From positions 1,922,001-1,986,000 of the forward strand of contig CP170561.1 in NCBI GenBank assembly GCA_042701975.1: 64,000 bases of DNA. Direction: 5' to 3'. Made by a program: the position numbers and the translations under genes. Within the stretch, counting starts at the first letter, position 1; every line of letters begins with the position of its first letter. Under the pieces are notes generated by a model, which saw only the letters and a program-made list of their open reading frames with translations, had not been told where the DNA came from and did no database searches. Below, in pieces: positions 12,220 through 21,246 of the stretch. The stretch is from JAFALK01 sp042701975. GTDB lineage: Bacteria > Pseudomonadota > Gammaproteobacteria > Burkholderiales > Burkholderiaceae_C.

Positions 12220-13050
12220 ATGACCCAGCAAGAACAACCCACTTCTGCCGCCCCCCCGCTGATCGAGTTGCGCGACGTTCGCTGCGGCTATGGCGGCCGC
12301 ACCATCCTCGACGGCGTCAATCTGCGCCTGGAACGCGGCCAGGTGCTGGCGCTGATCGGCACCTCCGGGGGCGGCAAAACGACATTGCTGCGCCTGTTCG
12401 GCCGCCAGATCCGGCCCAGCCACGGCCAGGTGCTGTTCGATGGCCAGGATCTCGCGCCGCTCAAGGAAAGCGAGCTTTACGCCGTGCGCCGGCGCATGGG
12501 CATGCTGTTCCAGTTTGGTGCGTTGTTCACCGACCTCTCGGTTTTCGAGAACGTGGCCTTCCCGCTGCGGGAGCACACGAACCTGCCCGAGTCCATGATC
12601 CGGGACCTGGTGCTCATGAAGCTCAACGCTGTCGGACTGCGCGGCGCGCGCGACCTGATGCCCAGCGAAGTTTCGGGCGGCATGGCGCGGCGTGTGGCCC
12701 TGGCCCGCGCCATCGCGCTGGACCCGGAAGTGGTGCTGTACGACGAGCCCTTTGCCGGGCTGGACCCGATTTCGCTGGGCGTGGCGGCCCGGCTGATCCG
12801 CGACCTGAACGACGCCCTGGGCCTGACCAGCGTGATCGTCACCCACGACCTGCACGAGACGTTCGCCATTGCCGATCGCGTGGCGATGGTCGCCAACGGC
12901 GGCATCGTGGCCCAGGGCACGCCGGATGAGCTGCGCGCCAGCGAGGACCCGCTGGTGCGCCAGTTCGTCAATGCCGAGCACGACGGCCCGGTGCGCTTCC
13001 ACCAGCCGGCACCGCCGGTCGGTGAAGATTTCGGGGTGGGCGTGGCATGA
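12220..13050 (+). CDS. mlaF: Phospholipid ABC transporter ATP-binding protein MlaF
   Basis: ATPase of the MlaFEDB complex in the inner membrane, which moves phospholipids between the inner membrane and periplasmic MlaC to keep the outer membrane asymmetric. 276 residues from ATG 12220. Walker A GTSGGGKTT near residue 47, signature SGGMARRVALARA near 152, Walker B VVLYDEPFAGLDP near 171, and the H-loop THDLHE. An upstream in-frame start at 12202 exists, but MTQQ is better placed. The mlaE ATG overlaps the stop (ATGA). First gene of a six-gene operon divergent from pilE. Confidence 0.95.
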   Translation: MTQQEQPTSAAPPLIELRDVRCGYGGRTILDGVNLRLERGQVLALIGTSGGGKTTLLRLFGRQIRPSHGQVLFDGQDLAPLKESELYAVRRRMGMLFQFGALFTDLSVFENVAFPLREHTNLPESMIRDLVLMKLNAVGLRGARDLMPSEVSGGMARRVALARAIALDPEVVLYDEPFAGLDPISLGVAARLIRDLNDALGLTSVIVTHDLHETFAIADRVAMVANGGIVAQGTPDELRASEDPLVRQFVNAEHDGPVRFHQPAPPVGEDFGVGVA

Positions 13051-13835
13051 ATGCACTGATCAACTTCCTGGGCCGCATCGGCGGTGCGGTGCGCGGCGAG
13101 ACGGCCGACATCGGCGCCAGCGCACGGCTCTTTGCTCAGCTGTTCCTGCGCTCGGGGACGGCGCTGCGTCGCTTCCGGCTGACCAGCGACCAGGTCTTCT
13201 TCCTGGGCAATCGCTCGCTGTCCATCATCGGCGTGTCGGGCCTGTTCGTCGGCTTCGTGCTGGCGCTGCAGGGCTATTACACGCTGCAGCGCTACGGCTC
13301 GGCCGAGGCCGTGGGCCTGCTGGTGGCCTTAAGTCTGGTGCGCGAGCTGGGCCCGGTCGTCACGGCCCTGCTGTTCGCGGGCCGGGCCGGCACTTCGCTG
13401 ACGGCCGAGATCGGCCTGATGAAGGCGGGCGAGCAATTGACGGCCATGGAAATGATGGCCGTTGATCCCGTGCGCCGCGTGCTGGCGCCGCGCTTCCTGG
13501 GCGGCATCATCGCCATGCCCTTGCTCGCTGCGGTTTTCTCGGCCGTGGGCATCATGGGCGGCTGGCTGGTGGCTGTGCCGCTGATTGGCATCGATGCGGG
13601 CGCCTTCTGGTCGCAGATGCAGGGCGGCGTGAGCGTGTGGGCCGATGTGGGCAACGGCTTCATCAAGAGCCTGGTCTTCGGCATCACCGTGACCTTCGTC
13701 GCACTGCTCGAAGGCTGGGCCTGCAAGCCCACGCCTGAAGGTGTGTCGCAGGCGACGACGCGCACGGTGGTGGTCTCTTCTCTGGCGGTGCTGGGCCTGG
13801 ACTTCGCCCTCACCGCCATGATGTTCTCAATCTGA
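13047..13835 (+). CDS. mlaE: Phospholipid ABC transporter permease MlaE
   Basis: Integral-membrane permease of the Mla lipid transporter (MlaE/YrbE family). 262 residues with about five to six hydrophobic segments (e.g. residues ~50–75, ~145–170, ~200–225, ~240–260). The family stretch GLFVGFVLALQGYYTLQRYG and the loop AGRAGTSLTAEIGLMKAGEQ are plainly visible. It overlaps mlaF by 4 bp and is followed after 20 bp by mlaD. Confidence 0.95.
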   Translation: MNALINFLGRIGGAVRGETADIGASARLFAQLFLRSGTALRRFRLTSDQVFFLGNRSLSIIGVSGLFVGFVLALQGYYTLQRYGSAEAVGLLVALSLVRELGPVVTALLFAGRAGTSLTAEIGLMKAGEQLTAMEMMAVDPVRRVLAPRFLGGIIAMPLLAAVFSAVGIMGGWLVAVPLIGIDAGAFWSQMQGGVSVWADVGNGFIKSLVFGITVTFVALLEGWACKPTPEGVSQATTRTVVVSSLAVLGLDFALTAMMFSI

Positions 13836-13855
13836 GAGTTGTAGAGGTACAGGGA

Positions 13856-14347
13856 ATGGAAAACTCCAAACACGATGCCTGGGTGGGATTCTTCGTGCTG
13901 CTCGGTGCAGCGGCACTGCTCTTCCTGGCGCTCAAGGCCGGCAATCTGCTGAGCCTGAACTTCGACTCCACCTACCAGGTGCAGGCGCGCTTCGACAACA
14001 TCGGTGGCTTGAAGCCCCATGCTGCCGTCAAGAGCGCAGGCGTGGTCGTGGGTCGCGTGGAATCCATCGTCTTTGACGACAAGATCTTTCAAGCCCGCGT
14101 CACGATCAATCTGTACAAGAACGTGGCATTCCCCAAGGACAGCACGGCCAAGATCCTGACCGCCGGCCTGCTCGGCGAGCAGTACATCGGCCTGGAGCCG
14201 GGCGCCGACGAGAAGAACCTGGTGGCGGGCGATCTGATCAAGAGCACGCAGAGCGCTGTGGTGCTGGAAAACCTGATCGGCCAGTTCCTGAACAACAAGG
14301 CCGCGGAAATGGGCAGCAGCCCCAGCAGTGGGGCGGCCAAGCCGTGA
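13856..14347 (+). CDS. mlaD: Outer membrane lipid asymmetry protein MlaD (MCE domain)
   Basis: Periplasmic MCE-domain subunit, anchored by one N-terminal transmembrane helix (residues ~9–29, FFVLLGAAALLFLALKAGN), that forms the hexameric lipid-binding ring on MlaE. 163 residues, normal for the family. The MCE core YQVQARFDNIGGLKPHAAVK is at ~42–61, followed by GLLGEQYIGLEPG. The tail is Gly/Ser-rich. Its stop overlaps the GTG proposed for mlaA. Confidence 0.95.
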   Translation: MENSKHDAWVGFFVLLGAAALLFLALKAGNLLSLNFDSTYQVQARFDNIGGLKPHAAVKSAGVVVGRVESIVFDDKIFQARVTINLYKNVAFPKDSTAKILTAGLLGEQYIGLEPGADEKNLVAGDLIKSTQSAVVLENLIGQFLNNKAAEMGSSPSSGAAKP

Positions 14348-15180
14348 CCAGCATCATGATGAAACAGATGTTCCGTATTTTCACGCTCGTGCTGGTGGTC
14401 CTGGCCGTCTCGGCCTGTTCCGTCCTGCCTCAGCGCGGCAACGCCTCCAAGGGTCAGAAGCTCGACCCGTGGGAGAGCTGGAACCGCAAGGTCTTCGCCT
14501 TCAACGAGGAGCTGGACGCTCACGTGCTGCGCCCGGTCGCCACGGCCTACAGCGAGGTGGTGCCGGAGTTCATTCGCAAGTCGGTGGACAACGTCTTCTC
14601 CAACGTCGGCGACGCCTGGTCCGCCGTGAACCTGCTGCTGCAGGGCCGGCCCAAGCTGGCGCTGACGCAGGGCATGCGCTTCGCGGTCAACACGGTGTTC
14701 GGCATGGCCGGTGTGTTCGACATTGCCAGCGAGGCCGGCCTGGAGCGCAATTCGCAGGACCTGGGCCAGACCTTCGGCCGCTGGGGCTTCGGCACCGGCG
14801 CCTACGTGGTGTGGCCGCTGTTTGGCCCGTCTTCGGTGCGCGACTCGCTGGCCCTGCCGTGGGACCGCCTGGCTTCGCCGGCCATCGTCTTCGACGACGG
14901 CAAGGCCAAGGTGGCGATCTACGCGCTGCAAAGCATCAACGCCCGCTCCAACTTCCTGCGCGCCAGCGACATGCTGGGCGACATCGCGCTCGATAAATAC
15001 ACCTTCTATCGCGACGCTTACCTACAGCGCCGGGGCCACTTTGAGGACGATGATGAGGCCGAGGTGCTGGTGCCCGAGCCCGCGTCCTCCAGCCCGGCTG
15101 CATCGGCTGAAGCTGCCAGCGCGCCTGCAAGCGCCCCGGCGAGTGCTCCAGCCTTGGCTCCGGCCAGTGCGCCGCAGTGA
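14344..15180 (+). CDS. mlaA: Outer membrane lipoprotein MlaA (VacJ)
   Basis: Outer-membrane lipoprotein that works with porins to extract mislocalised phospholipids from the outer leaflet and hand them to MlaC. 278 residues from a GTG that overlaps the mlaD stop (GTGA); ATGs at 14356 and 14359 are alternatives. Signal peptide with lipobox LAVSAC, lipidated Cys25. Conserved VacJ stretches DPWESWNRKVFAFNEELD and LGQTFGRWGFGTGAYVVWPL are present. The last ~40 residues are a low-complexity Ala/Ser/Pro tail. In E. coli mlaA is encoded away from mlaFEDCB; here it is inside the operon between mlaD and mlaC. Confidence 0.94.
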   Translation: MTSIMMKQMFRIFTLVLVVLAVSACSVLPQRGNASKGQKLDPWESWNRKVFAFNEELDAHVLRPVATAYSEVVPEFIRKSVDNVFSNVGDAWSAVNLLLQGRPKLALTQGMRFAVNTVFGMAGVFDIASEAGLERNSQDLGQTFGRWGFGTGAYVVWPLFGPSSVRDSLALPWDRLASPAIVFDDGKAKVAIYALQSINARSNFLRASDMLGDIALDKYTFYRDAYLQRRGHFEDDDEAEVLVPEPASSSPAASAEAASAPASAPASAPALAPASAPQ

Positions 15181-15233
15181 ACCAAAACTTAGCGCCGCGC
15201 GTTCAAGGACGCGTGGTACTTGAAAGGAAAACG

Positions 15234-15863
15234 ATGCTTGTTACCAAACGTCAACTGATGGCTGTCTTCGCCGCCGGCGCTGCAGCCCTGACCTTCAGCT
15301 TGTCTGCCCAGGCCGCCGACAACAGCGCCCCTGACCTCCTGATCCGCCAGCTCTCGCTCGACGTGCTCGAAACCGTCAAGAACGACAAGGCCATCCAGGG
15401 CGGCGACGTGAAGAAGATCAACGCGCTGGTCAATGAAAAGATCATGCCGCACGTGGACTTCCAGCGCATCACGGCCACGGCCGTTGGTCGCTTCTGGCGC
15501 CAGGCGACGCCTGAGCAGCAGCAGAAGCTGATGGACGAGTTCAAGGTCCTGCTGGTGCGCACCTACTCGGGCGCGCTCACCCAGATCAAGGACCAGAGCA
15601 TCGCCATGAAGCCGCTGCGCGCAGCCGCTGAAGACACCGAAGTCGTCGTGCGCACCGAGATCCGCGGTCGCGGTGCCGACCCCATCCAGCTCGACTACCG
15701 CCTCGAAAAGGTGGGCGCCATCTGGAAGATCTACGACGTGAACGTGCTCGGCATCTGGCTGGCCGACCAGTACAAGAACAGCTTTGCCCAAGAGATCGGT
15801 GCCAACGGCATCGACGGCCTGATCAAGGCCCTGGCCGCCAAGAACGCCGCTGCGGCCAAGTGA
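15234..15863 (+). CDS. mlaC: Periplasmic phospholipid-binding protein MlaC
   Basis: Soluble periplasmic lipid shuttle between MlaA and MlaFEDB (Ttg2D/toluene tolerance family). 209 residues from ATG 15234, chosen because AAAGGA stands just upstream and the signal peptide (MLVTKRQLMAVFAAG… cleaved near SAQA^ADN) then has normal length; the frame is open upstream but without a good ribosome site. Conserved MPHVDFQRITATAVGRFWR, FKVLLVRTYSGAL and YDVNVLGIWLADQYKNSF segments. Its stop overlaps the next gene. Confidence 0.94.
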   Translation: MLVTKRQLMAVFAAGAAALTFSLSAQAADNSAPDLLIRQLSLDVLETVKNDKAIQGGDVKKINALVNEKIMPHVDFQRITATAVGRFWRQATPEQQQKLMDEFKVLLVRTYSGALTQIKDQSIAMKPLRAAAEDTEVVVRTEIRGRGADPIQLDYRLEKVGAIWKIYDVNVLGIWLADQYKNSFAQEIGANGIDGLIKALAAKNAAAAK

Positions 15864-16189
15864 GCGGCAGCAGCAACGCGAGCCGGAGCGCCACCACCAT
15901 GCTGAAGCTGCCTTCACGCGTTCGCATGGACCAGGCTGGTGCCGCCTGGGGCCAGCTCTCCGCGCAACTGCGCGTGGAGATGGCGCAGGTGCATGGCGGC
16001 GCGGGCACGCAGATCGAGCTGTCGGCTGCCGAGCTGACGGACTTCGATTCCAGCGCGCTCTCGCTGCTGCTCGGCGCCGCGCGCATGAGCACGGAAGCCG
16101 GCATGCAGCTCAAGATCGAGAAGGCGCCACCGGCGCTGATCGATCTTGCACGCGTGTACGGCGTGCAGGAGCTGCTTCGGCTGGCCTGA
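15860..16189 (+). CDS. mlaB: STAS-domain protein MlaB
   Basis: Small cytoplasmic STAS protein that binds MlaF and is required for its activity. Up to 109 residues; the first candidate start is GTG overlapping the mlaC stop (GTGA), and the ATG at 15899 would give a 96-residue protein closer to E. coli MlaB. The STAS core LTDFDSSALSLLLGAARM carries the conserved serines. Last gene of the mla operon, convergent with hexR 14 bp away. Confidence 0.88.
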   Translation: MSGSSNASRSATTMLKLPSRVRMDQAGAAWGQLSAQLRVEMAQVHGGAGTQIELSAAELTDFDSSALSLLLGAARMSTEAGMQLKIEKAPPALIDLARVYGVQELLRLA

Positions 16190-16203
16190 TCAGCTCGCCC
16201 GCA

Positions 16204-17070
16204 TCAGCTGGCGTAACGCTTCGAGCGCAGGTTGCGCTTGATCTCCTGAAGCATCGGCCGCAGGCCCTGGCCGCGGCGCAGGGCCACGCCGGTCGTCAGG
16301 ATGTCGATGGCGATCAGGTGCAGCAGGCGCGACACCATCGGGCTGTAGCGGTCGAAGTCTTCCGGATGATCGACCGCCAGCAGCACCTGGCCGGGCGCCT
16401 GGCCCAGCGCGGCCAGCGGCGAGCCGCTGGTGGTGATGATGATGGTCGTCGCGCCCTTCTTGCGGGCGATCTCGGCGGCGTCCAGCAGGTCGCGTGAGCG
16501 GCCCGAGTTGGAGATGACCACGGCGCAGTCGCCCGGGCCCAGCATGGTGGCGCTCATCAGCTGCACGTGGCCGTCGCTGCAGGCGGCCGTGGCCACGCCG
16601 AGGCGGAAGAACTTGTGCTGCGCGTCCTGCGCCACGATGCCCGAGTTGCCCACGCCGTAGAACTCGATGCGCCGGCCATGCTCGGCCGCTTGGGCCAGGG
16701 CCGAGATGGCGCGCTCGAAGGCGTGGCTGGCGGCGTCGTTGCGGTACTGCAGCAGGGCGGCCACGGCGTTGTCCACCACCTTGACGATCAGGTCTCCCGG
16801 CTTGTCGTCCTCGTCCACGGCGCGGTGCACGAAGGGGACGCCTTCGTTCACGCTGCCGGCCAGCTTGAGCTTGAAGTCGGCCAGGCCGTCATAGCCCACG
16901 CTGCGGCAGAAGCGCACAACGGTCGGCTTGCTGACGTGCGAGCGCTCGGCCAGTTCGGCGACCGGCAGGCTGGCGAAGCTGCGCGCATCGGCCAGCAAGA
17001 GCTTGGCCACACGCTGCTCAGCAGGCGGCAGGGCGGGCAGGGCCGCCTTCACGCGTTCGAGGATGGACAT
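16204..17070 (-). CDS. hexR: HexR-type transcriptional regulator (RpiR family)
   Basis: RpiR-family regulator of central sugar metabolism; HexR senses 2-keto-3-deoxy-6-phosphogluconate and controls zwf, edd/eda and related genes. 288 residues: N-terminal HTH (residues ~1–77, VAELAERSHVSKPTVVRFCRS) and a SIS sugar-phosphate domain (~125–255) with ISNSGRSRDLLDAAEIARKK. It starts 2 bp after the zwf stop, so the two form an operon. The palindrome at 18547–18561 between zwf and tal is the probable operator. Confidence 0.9.
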   Translation of the reverse strand: MSILERVKAALPALPPAEQRVAKLLLADARSFASLPVAELAERSHVSKPTVVRFCRSVGYDGLADFKLKLAGSVNEGVPFVHRAVDEDDKPGDLIVKVVDNAVAALLQYRNDAASHAFERAISALAQAAEHGRRIEFYGVGNSGIVAQDAQHKFFRLGVATAACSDGHVQLMSATMLGPGDCAVVISNSGRSRDLLDAAEIARKKGATTIIITTSGSPLAALGQAPGQVLLAVDHPEDFDRYSPMVSRLLHLIAIDILTTGVALRRGQGLRPMLQEIKRNLRSKRYAS

Positions 17071-17072
17071 GT

Positions 17073-18527
17073 TCAGGTTTCCTCGAGCCAGGAGTAGCCG
17101 TCGCGCGCGACCAGTGCGCTCGCTGCGGCCGGGCCCCAGGAGCCGGCGTTGTAGTGGCGCGGGCCGGTGGTGTCGGCGGCCCAGCTGTCCAGGATCGGCT
17201 CGACCCAGCGCCAGGCCTGCTCCTGCTCATCGCTGCGCACGAACAGGTTCAGGCGGCCGGCGATGGCGTCCAGCAGCAGACGCTCGTAAGCGCCGACGCG
17301 GTTGGTGGCGAAGGCCTTGTCGAAGTCCAGGTCCAGCGAGACCGGTGTGAGCGCCTCGCCGCTGGCGCTGCCCTTGCTGGCCAGCAACTGCAGCTCCAGG
17401 CCATCCTCGGGTTGCAGCTTGATGATCAGGCGGTTGGCCTGGTTGGCGCCGGGGAAGATCGGGTGCGGCACTTCGCGGAAGTTGACGACGATCTGCGCGT
17501 CGCGGCCGGGCAGGCGCTTGCCGGTGCGCAGGTAAAAGGGCACGCCGGCCCAGCGCCAGTTCTGCACCTCGGTGCGCAGGGCGACAAAGGTCTCGGTCTG
17601 GCTGTCGGCGGGCACCTTGGATTCCTCCAGATAGCCGGGCACGGCCTTGCCCTCGACATTGCCGGCGCGGTACTGGCCACGGATCACGTCGCGCGACACG
17701 GTCTCGGGCGTGAAGGGCTTGAGCGAGCGCAGCACCTTGAGCTTCTCGTCGCGGATGGCGTCTGCATCGTTCGTGCTGGGCGGCTCCATGGCGATCATGG
17801 TCAGCAGCTGCAGCGCGTGGTTCTGGATCATGTCGCGCAGCGCGCCGGTCTGGTCGTAGAACGGGCCGCGGGTGCCAACGCCCAGGCTCTCGGCCAGCGT
17901 GATCTGGATGTTGGCAATGCTCTCGCGGCGCCACAGCGGCTCAAACAACGCGTTACCAAAGCGCAGCGCCATCAGGTTCTGCACCGAAGGCTTGCCCAGG
18001 TAGTGGTCGATGCGGAAGGCCTGTTGCTCGTGGAAGACCGAGCGCACGACCTTGTTGATCTCCTGCGCGCTGGCCAGGTCGTGGCCCAGCGGCTTCTCCA
18101 GCACCACGCGCACCTTGTCGTGGTTCAGGCCGGCGGCACCGAGCTGCTGGCAGATCTGCGTGAAGAGATGCGGGCTGGTGGCCAGGTAGAACACCACCGT
18201 GTCGGCCGGGCCGCCTTCGCGATCGGCCAACCATTGCTTGAGCTTGCCGTAATGCTCGGGCTGGGAGAGGTCCATGCGCGAGTAATGAACGAGCTCGGCG
18301 AACTTCGCGAACTCCTCGTCGTTCGGGCGCTTGGAGCCGTCCACTTCCTGGAAGCGTTCCTTGAGCCAGGCGCGGTACTTCTCGTCGCTCTGCTCGTCAC
18401 GCGCCACGGCCAGGATGCGGCCGCCGCCCGGCAGCTTGCCGTGTCGGAAAGCCTGGAACAGCGCGGGCATCAGCTTGCGCCATGTGAGATCGCCCGTACC
18501 ACCGAAGAAAACCAGATCGAAAGACAT
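17073..18527 (-). CDS. zwf: Glucose-6-phosphate 1-dehydrogenase
   Basis: First enzyme of the oxidative pentose-phosphate and Entner–Doudoroff routes: oxidises glucose 6-phosphate to 6-phosphogluconolactone with NADP+/NAD+. 484 residues from ATG 18527. N-terminal coenzyme motif GGTGDLTWRKLMPALF at residues ~9–24 and the substrate signature RIDHYLGK near residue 170. The frame continues far upstream through tal in antisense, which is not real. Divergent from tal and co-transcribed with hexR. Confidence 0.96.
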   Translation of the reverse strand: MSFDLVFFGGTGDLTWRKLMPALFQAFRHGKLPGGGRILAVARDEQSDEKYRAWLKERFQEVDGSKRPNDEEFAKFAELVHYSRMDLSQPEHYGKLKQWLADREGGPADTVVFYLATSPHLFTQICQQLGAAGLNHDKVRVVLEKPLGHDLASAQEINKVVRSVFHEQQAFRIDHYLGKPSVQNLMALRFGNALFEPLWRRESIANIQITLAESLGVGTRGPFYDQTGALRDMIQNHALQLLTMIAMEPPSTNDADAIRDEKLKVLRSLKPFTPETVSRDVIRGQYRAGNVEGKAVPGYLEESKVPADSQTETFVALRTEVQNWRWAGVPFYLRTGKRLPGRDAQIVVNFREVPHPIFPGANQANRLIIKLQPEDGLELQLLASKGSASGEALTPVSLDLDFDKAFATNRVGAYERLLLDAIAGRLNLFVRSDEQEQAWRWVEPILDSWAADTTGPRHYNAGSWGPAAASALVARDGYSWLEET

Positions 18528-18546
18528 GCTGTGCTTGTTCAGTTGA

Positions 18547-18561
18547 TGTAACGAAGTTACT
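18547..18561. promoter_or_regulatory. Probable HexR operator between zwf and tal
   Basis: GTAAC-GAA-GTTAC is a perfect 5-bp-arm palindrome inside TGTAACGAAGTTACT, close to the HexR consensus known from gammaproteobacteria (TGTAATTAAATTACA). It lies 20 bp before the zwf ATG and ~100 bp before tal, in the shared divergent promoter region, with hexR itself in the zwf operon. Direct binding is inferred. Confidence 0.65.
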
Positions 18562-18662
18562 GGAATTATGATGCACGAGTTTCTTCCGGGGGTCAATCGG
18601 CGCCCGGGTGCCCTCGATAATCCAGCGGTATTTCCCAGCGGGCCAAGCCCAAGCAGATCGCC

Positions 18663-19610
18663 ATGAACCAACTCGAGCAACTCAAGTCCCACACCACGGT
18701 CGTCGCCGACACCGGCAACTTCAAGCAACTGGCGCAGTTCGCCCCGCGCGACGCCACGACGAACCCCTCGCTGATCCTCAAGGCCGTGCAGTCGCCCGAC
18801 TACGCCCACTTGCTGGAAGAGGTCGTGGCCGCTCACAAGGGCAAGCCGACGGACGAGATCGTCGACCAGGTGCTGGTGCGCTTCGGGCTGGAGATCCTGA
18901 AGGTCGTGCCGGGCCGCGTGTCGACTGAAGTGGATGCGCGTCTCTCGTTTGACAAGCTGGCCAGCATCGCCCGCGCCAAGCGCATCATGGCTCTGTACGA
19001 GAAGGCCGGCATCGGCCGCGACCGCGTGCTGATCAAGCTGGCGTCCACCTGGGAAGGCATCCAGGCCGCAGCCGAGCTCGAGCGCGAAGGCATCCACTGC
19101 AACCTGACCCTGCTGTTCTCCTTCTGCCAGGCTGTGGCCTGCGGCGACAACGGCATCCAGCTGATCTCGCCCTTCGTCGGCCGCATCTACGACTGGTACA
19201 AGAAGACGGCCGGCAGCAGCTGGGACGAAGCCGCGCAGGCCGGCGTCAACGACCCGGGCGTCAAGTCGGTCACCCAGATCTTCAACTACTACAAGCGCCA
19301 CGGCATCAAGACCGAGGTGATGGGCGCGAGCTTTCGCAACGTCGGGCAGATCCAGGCGCTGGCCGGCAGCGACTTGCTGACCATCAGCCCCGATCTGCTG
19401 GCCCAGCTGCAGGGCTCCGAGGCGCCGCTGAAGCTCGCGCTGGACGCCAAGGCCGCTGAAGGCATGGACCTGCCGCGCGTGTCCTTCGACGAGGCCGCCT
19501 TCCGCTACGCTCTCAACCAGGACGCCATGGCCACCGAGAAGCTGGCCGAAGGCATCCGCCTGTTTGCCGTCGATGCCGGCAAGCTGGACCAGATGATCGA
19601 AAGCCTCTGA
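18663..19610 (+). CDS. tal: Transaldolase
   Basis: Transaldolase of the non-oxidative pentose-phosphate pathway (sedoheptulose 7-P + glyceraldehyde 3-P ⇌ erythrose 4-P + fructose 6-P). 315 residues, TalB type. The Schiff-base lysine is K125 in VLIKLASTWEGIQAA; the substrate loop ATTNPSLILKA is at ~30–40. The stop overlaps the pgi ATG by one base. Head of the plus-strand operon tal-pgi-HAD, divergent from zwf. Confidence 0.96.
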   Translation: MNQLEQLKSHTTVVADTGNFKQLAQFAPRDATTNPSLILKAVQSPDYAHLLEEVVAAHKGKPTDEIVDQVLVRFGLEILKVVPGRVSTEVDARLSFDKLASIARAKRIMALYEKAGIGRDRVLIKLASTWEGIQAAAELEREGIHCNLTLLFSFCQAVACGDNGIQLISPFVGRIYDWYKKTAGSSWDEAAQAGVNDPGVKSVTQIFNYYKRHGIKTEVMGASFRNVGQIQALAGSDLLTISPDLLAQLQGSEAPLKLALDAKAAEGMDLPRVSFDEAAFRYALNQDAMATEKLAEGIRLFAVDAGKLDQMIESL

Positions 19611-21235
19611 TGTCCTACCCGCGTTGCGACCGCACGAACGCCTGGAGCGCGCTGGGCGAGCACTTCCTCGCCCAGGGCTGGCAGTTCGATCTCCGCCACG
19701 CCTTCGCGGCCGATCCGCAGCGTTTTGCGGACTGGTCGCTGCAGGCACCGGCGGTGTTTGCCGACCTGTCCAAGAACCGCATCGATCACACCAGCCTGCA
19801 ACTGCTGCTGCAGCTGGCGCGTGAATGCGGGTTGGAGTCGCAACGCGCGGACCTGTTCAAGGGCGCGCCGATCAACCTGACCGAAGGCCGCGCCGTGCTG
19901 CACACGGCCCTGCGCGCGCCGGCGGGATCTGATCGCTGGAGTGGCGAGGTGCAGGCCGCGCTGGAGGAGATGCTGACCTTCGCCGAGTTCGTGCGCGACG
20001 CGGCCAAGAGCGGCATTGCCGACGTGGTCCACATCGGCATCGGTGGCTCCGACCTCGGCCCGGCCATGGTCGTGCAGGCGCTGCAGACCTACGCCAAGCC
20101 GGGCCTGAAGCTGCACTTCGTCTCCAACGTGGACGGCCACGACATCGCGCCGCTGCTGCGCGAGCTGGCGCCGGCCACCACGCTTTTCGTCGTCGCCAGC
20201 AAGACCTTCACCACGCAGGAGACGCTGGCCAACGCGCTGACGGCCAAGGCCTGGTTCCAGACCAGCGGCGGCGCCGACATCGCCCGCCACTTCGTCGCCA
20301 CCACGACCAACACCACGGCCGCGGCGCAGTTCGGCATCACGCGCACCTTCGGCTTCTGGGACTGGGTGGGCGGCCGCTACTCGCTGTGGTCGGTCATCGG
20401 GCTGCCGATCGCCATCGCCATCGGCGCGGACAACTTCCGCGCCCTGCTGGCCGGCGCGCATGCGATGGACCAGCACTTCGCCAGCGCGCCGCTCGAGCGC
20501 AACCTGCCGGTGCTGATGGCGCTGATCGACATCTGGTACCGGAACTTCCACGGCTTCACCAGCCGCTCGGTCGCGCCTTATCACCAGGGCCTGCGCCGCC
20601 TGCCGGCCTATCTGCAGCAGCTGGAGATGGAGAGCAACGGCAAGGGCGTGGACCGCGAGGGCCATGCGCTGGGCTACGCCACCAGCCCGGTGGTCTGGGG
20701 CGAGGCGGGCACCAACGGCCAGCACGCCTACTTCCAGATGCTGCACCAGGGCACGGACGTGATCCCGGTGGAATTCATTGCCGTCCAGAAACCGCGTTAT
20801 GGCGAGCACGTGCTGCCCACCGTTCAAGCGCGCCTGGCGGACCAGCATCAGAAGCTGCTGGCGAACTGCCTGGCGCAATCGCAGGCGCTGATGCTGGGCA
20901 AGAGCTTCGAGGAGGCGCTCAGCGAATCCGCGCCGACGGCCAGCCGCGAGCTGGACGCCGCCACCATCGCGCGCCATCGCAGCTTCCCCGGCAACCGGCC
21001 GAGCACGACGCTGGTGCTGGACGAACTCACGCCCGGTTCGCTCGGTGCGCTGATCGCGCTCTATGAGCACCGCGTCTTCACGACCGGCGCGCTGTGGGGC
21101 ATCAACAGCTTCGACCAGTGGGGCGTGGAGCTGGGCAAGGCCCTGTGCTCCAGCCTGCTGCCGCGCCTGCAGAGCGGCGACACCGCGGGCCTGGACGGCT
21201 CCACGGCCGGCCTGCTCAAGCACCTGCAATCCTGA
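19610..21235 (+). CDS. pgi: Glucose-6-phosphate isomerase
   Basis: Interconverts glucose 6-phosphate and fructose 6-phosphate. 541 residues, normal for the bacterial long form. Signatures seen: HIGIGGSDLGPAMVVQAL near residue 143, SKTFTTQET near 198, DWVGGRYSLWSVIGLPIAIA near 250 and GINSFDQWGVELGK near 498. Its start overlaps the tal stop; together with zwf and tal it places the hexose-phosphate node in one locus. Confidence 0.96.
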   Translation: MSYPRCDRTNAWSALGEHFLAQGWQFDLRHAFAADPQRFADWSLQAPAVFADLSKNRIDHTSLQLLLQLARECGLESQRADLFKGAPINLTEGRAVLHTALRAPAGSDRWSGEVQAALEEMLTFAEFVRDAAKSGIADVVHIGIGGSDLGPAMVVQALQTYAKPGLKLHFVSNVDGHDIAPLLRELAPATTLFVVASKTFTTQETLANALTAKAWFQTSGGADIARHFVATTTNTTAAAQFGITRTFGFWDWVGGRYSLWSVIGLPIAIAIGADNFRALLAGAHAMDQHFASAPLERNLPVLMALIDIWYRNFHGFTSRSVAPYHQGLRRLPAYLQQLEMESNGKGVDREGHALGYATSPVVWGEAGTNGQHAYFQMLHQGTDVIPVEFIAVQKPRYGEHVLPTVQARLADQHQKLLANCLAQSQALMLGKSFEEALSESAPTASRELDAATIARHRSFPGNRPSTTLVLDELTPGSLGALIALYEHRVFTTGALWGINSFDQWGVELGKALCSSLLPRLQSGDTAGLDGSTAGLLKHLQS

Positions 21236-21246
21236 TCCTCTCCCTC

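Noticed and set aside
17073..19748. 891-residue protein with zwf at the C-terminus
   Set aside because: The upstream 400 residues are tal in antisense; zwf starts at 18527.
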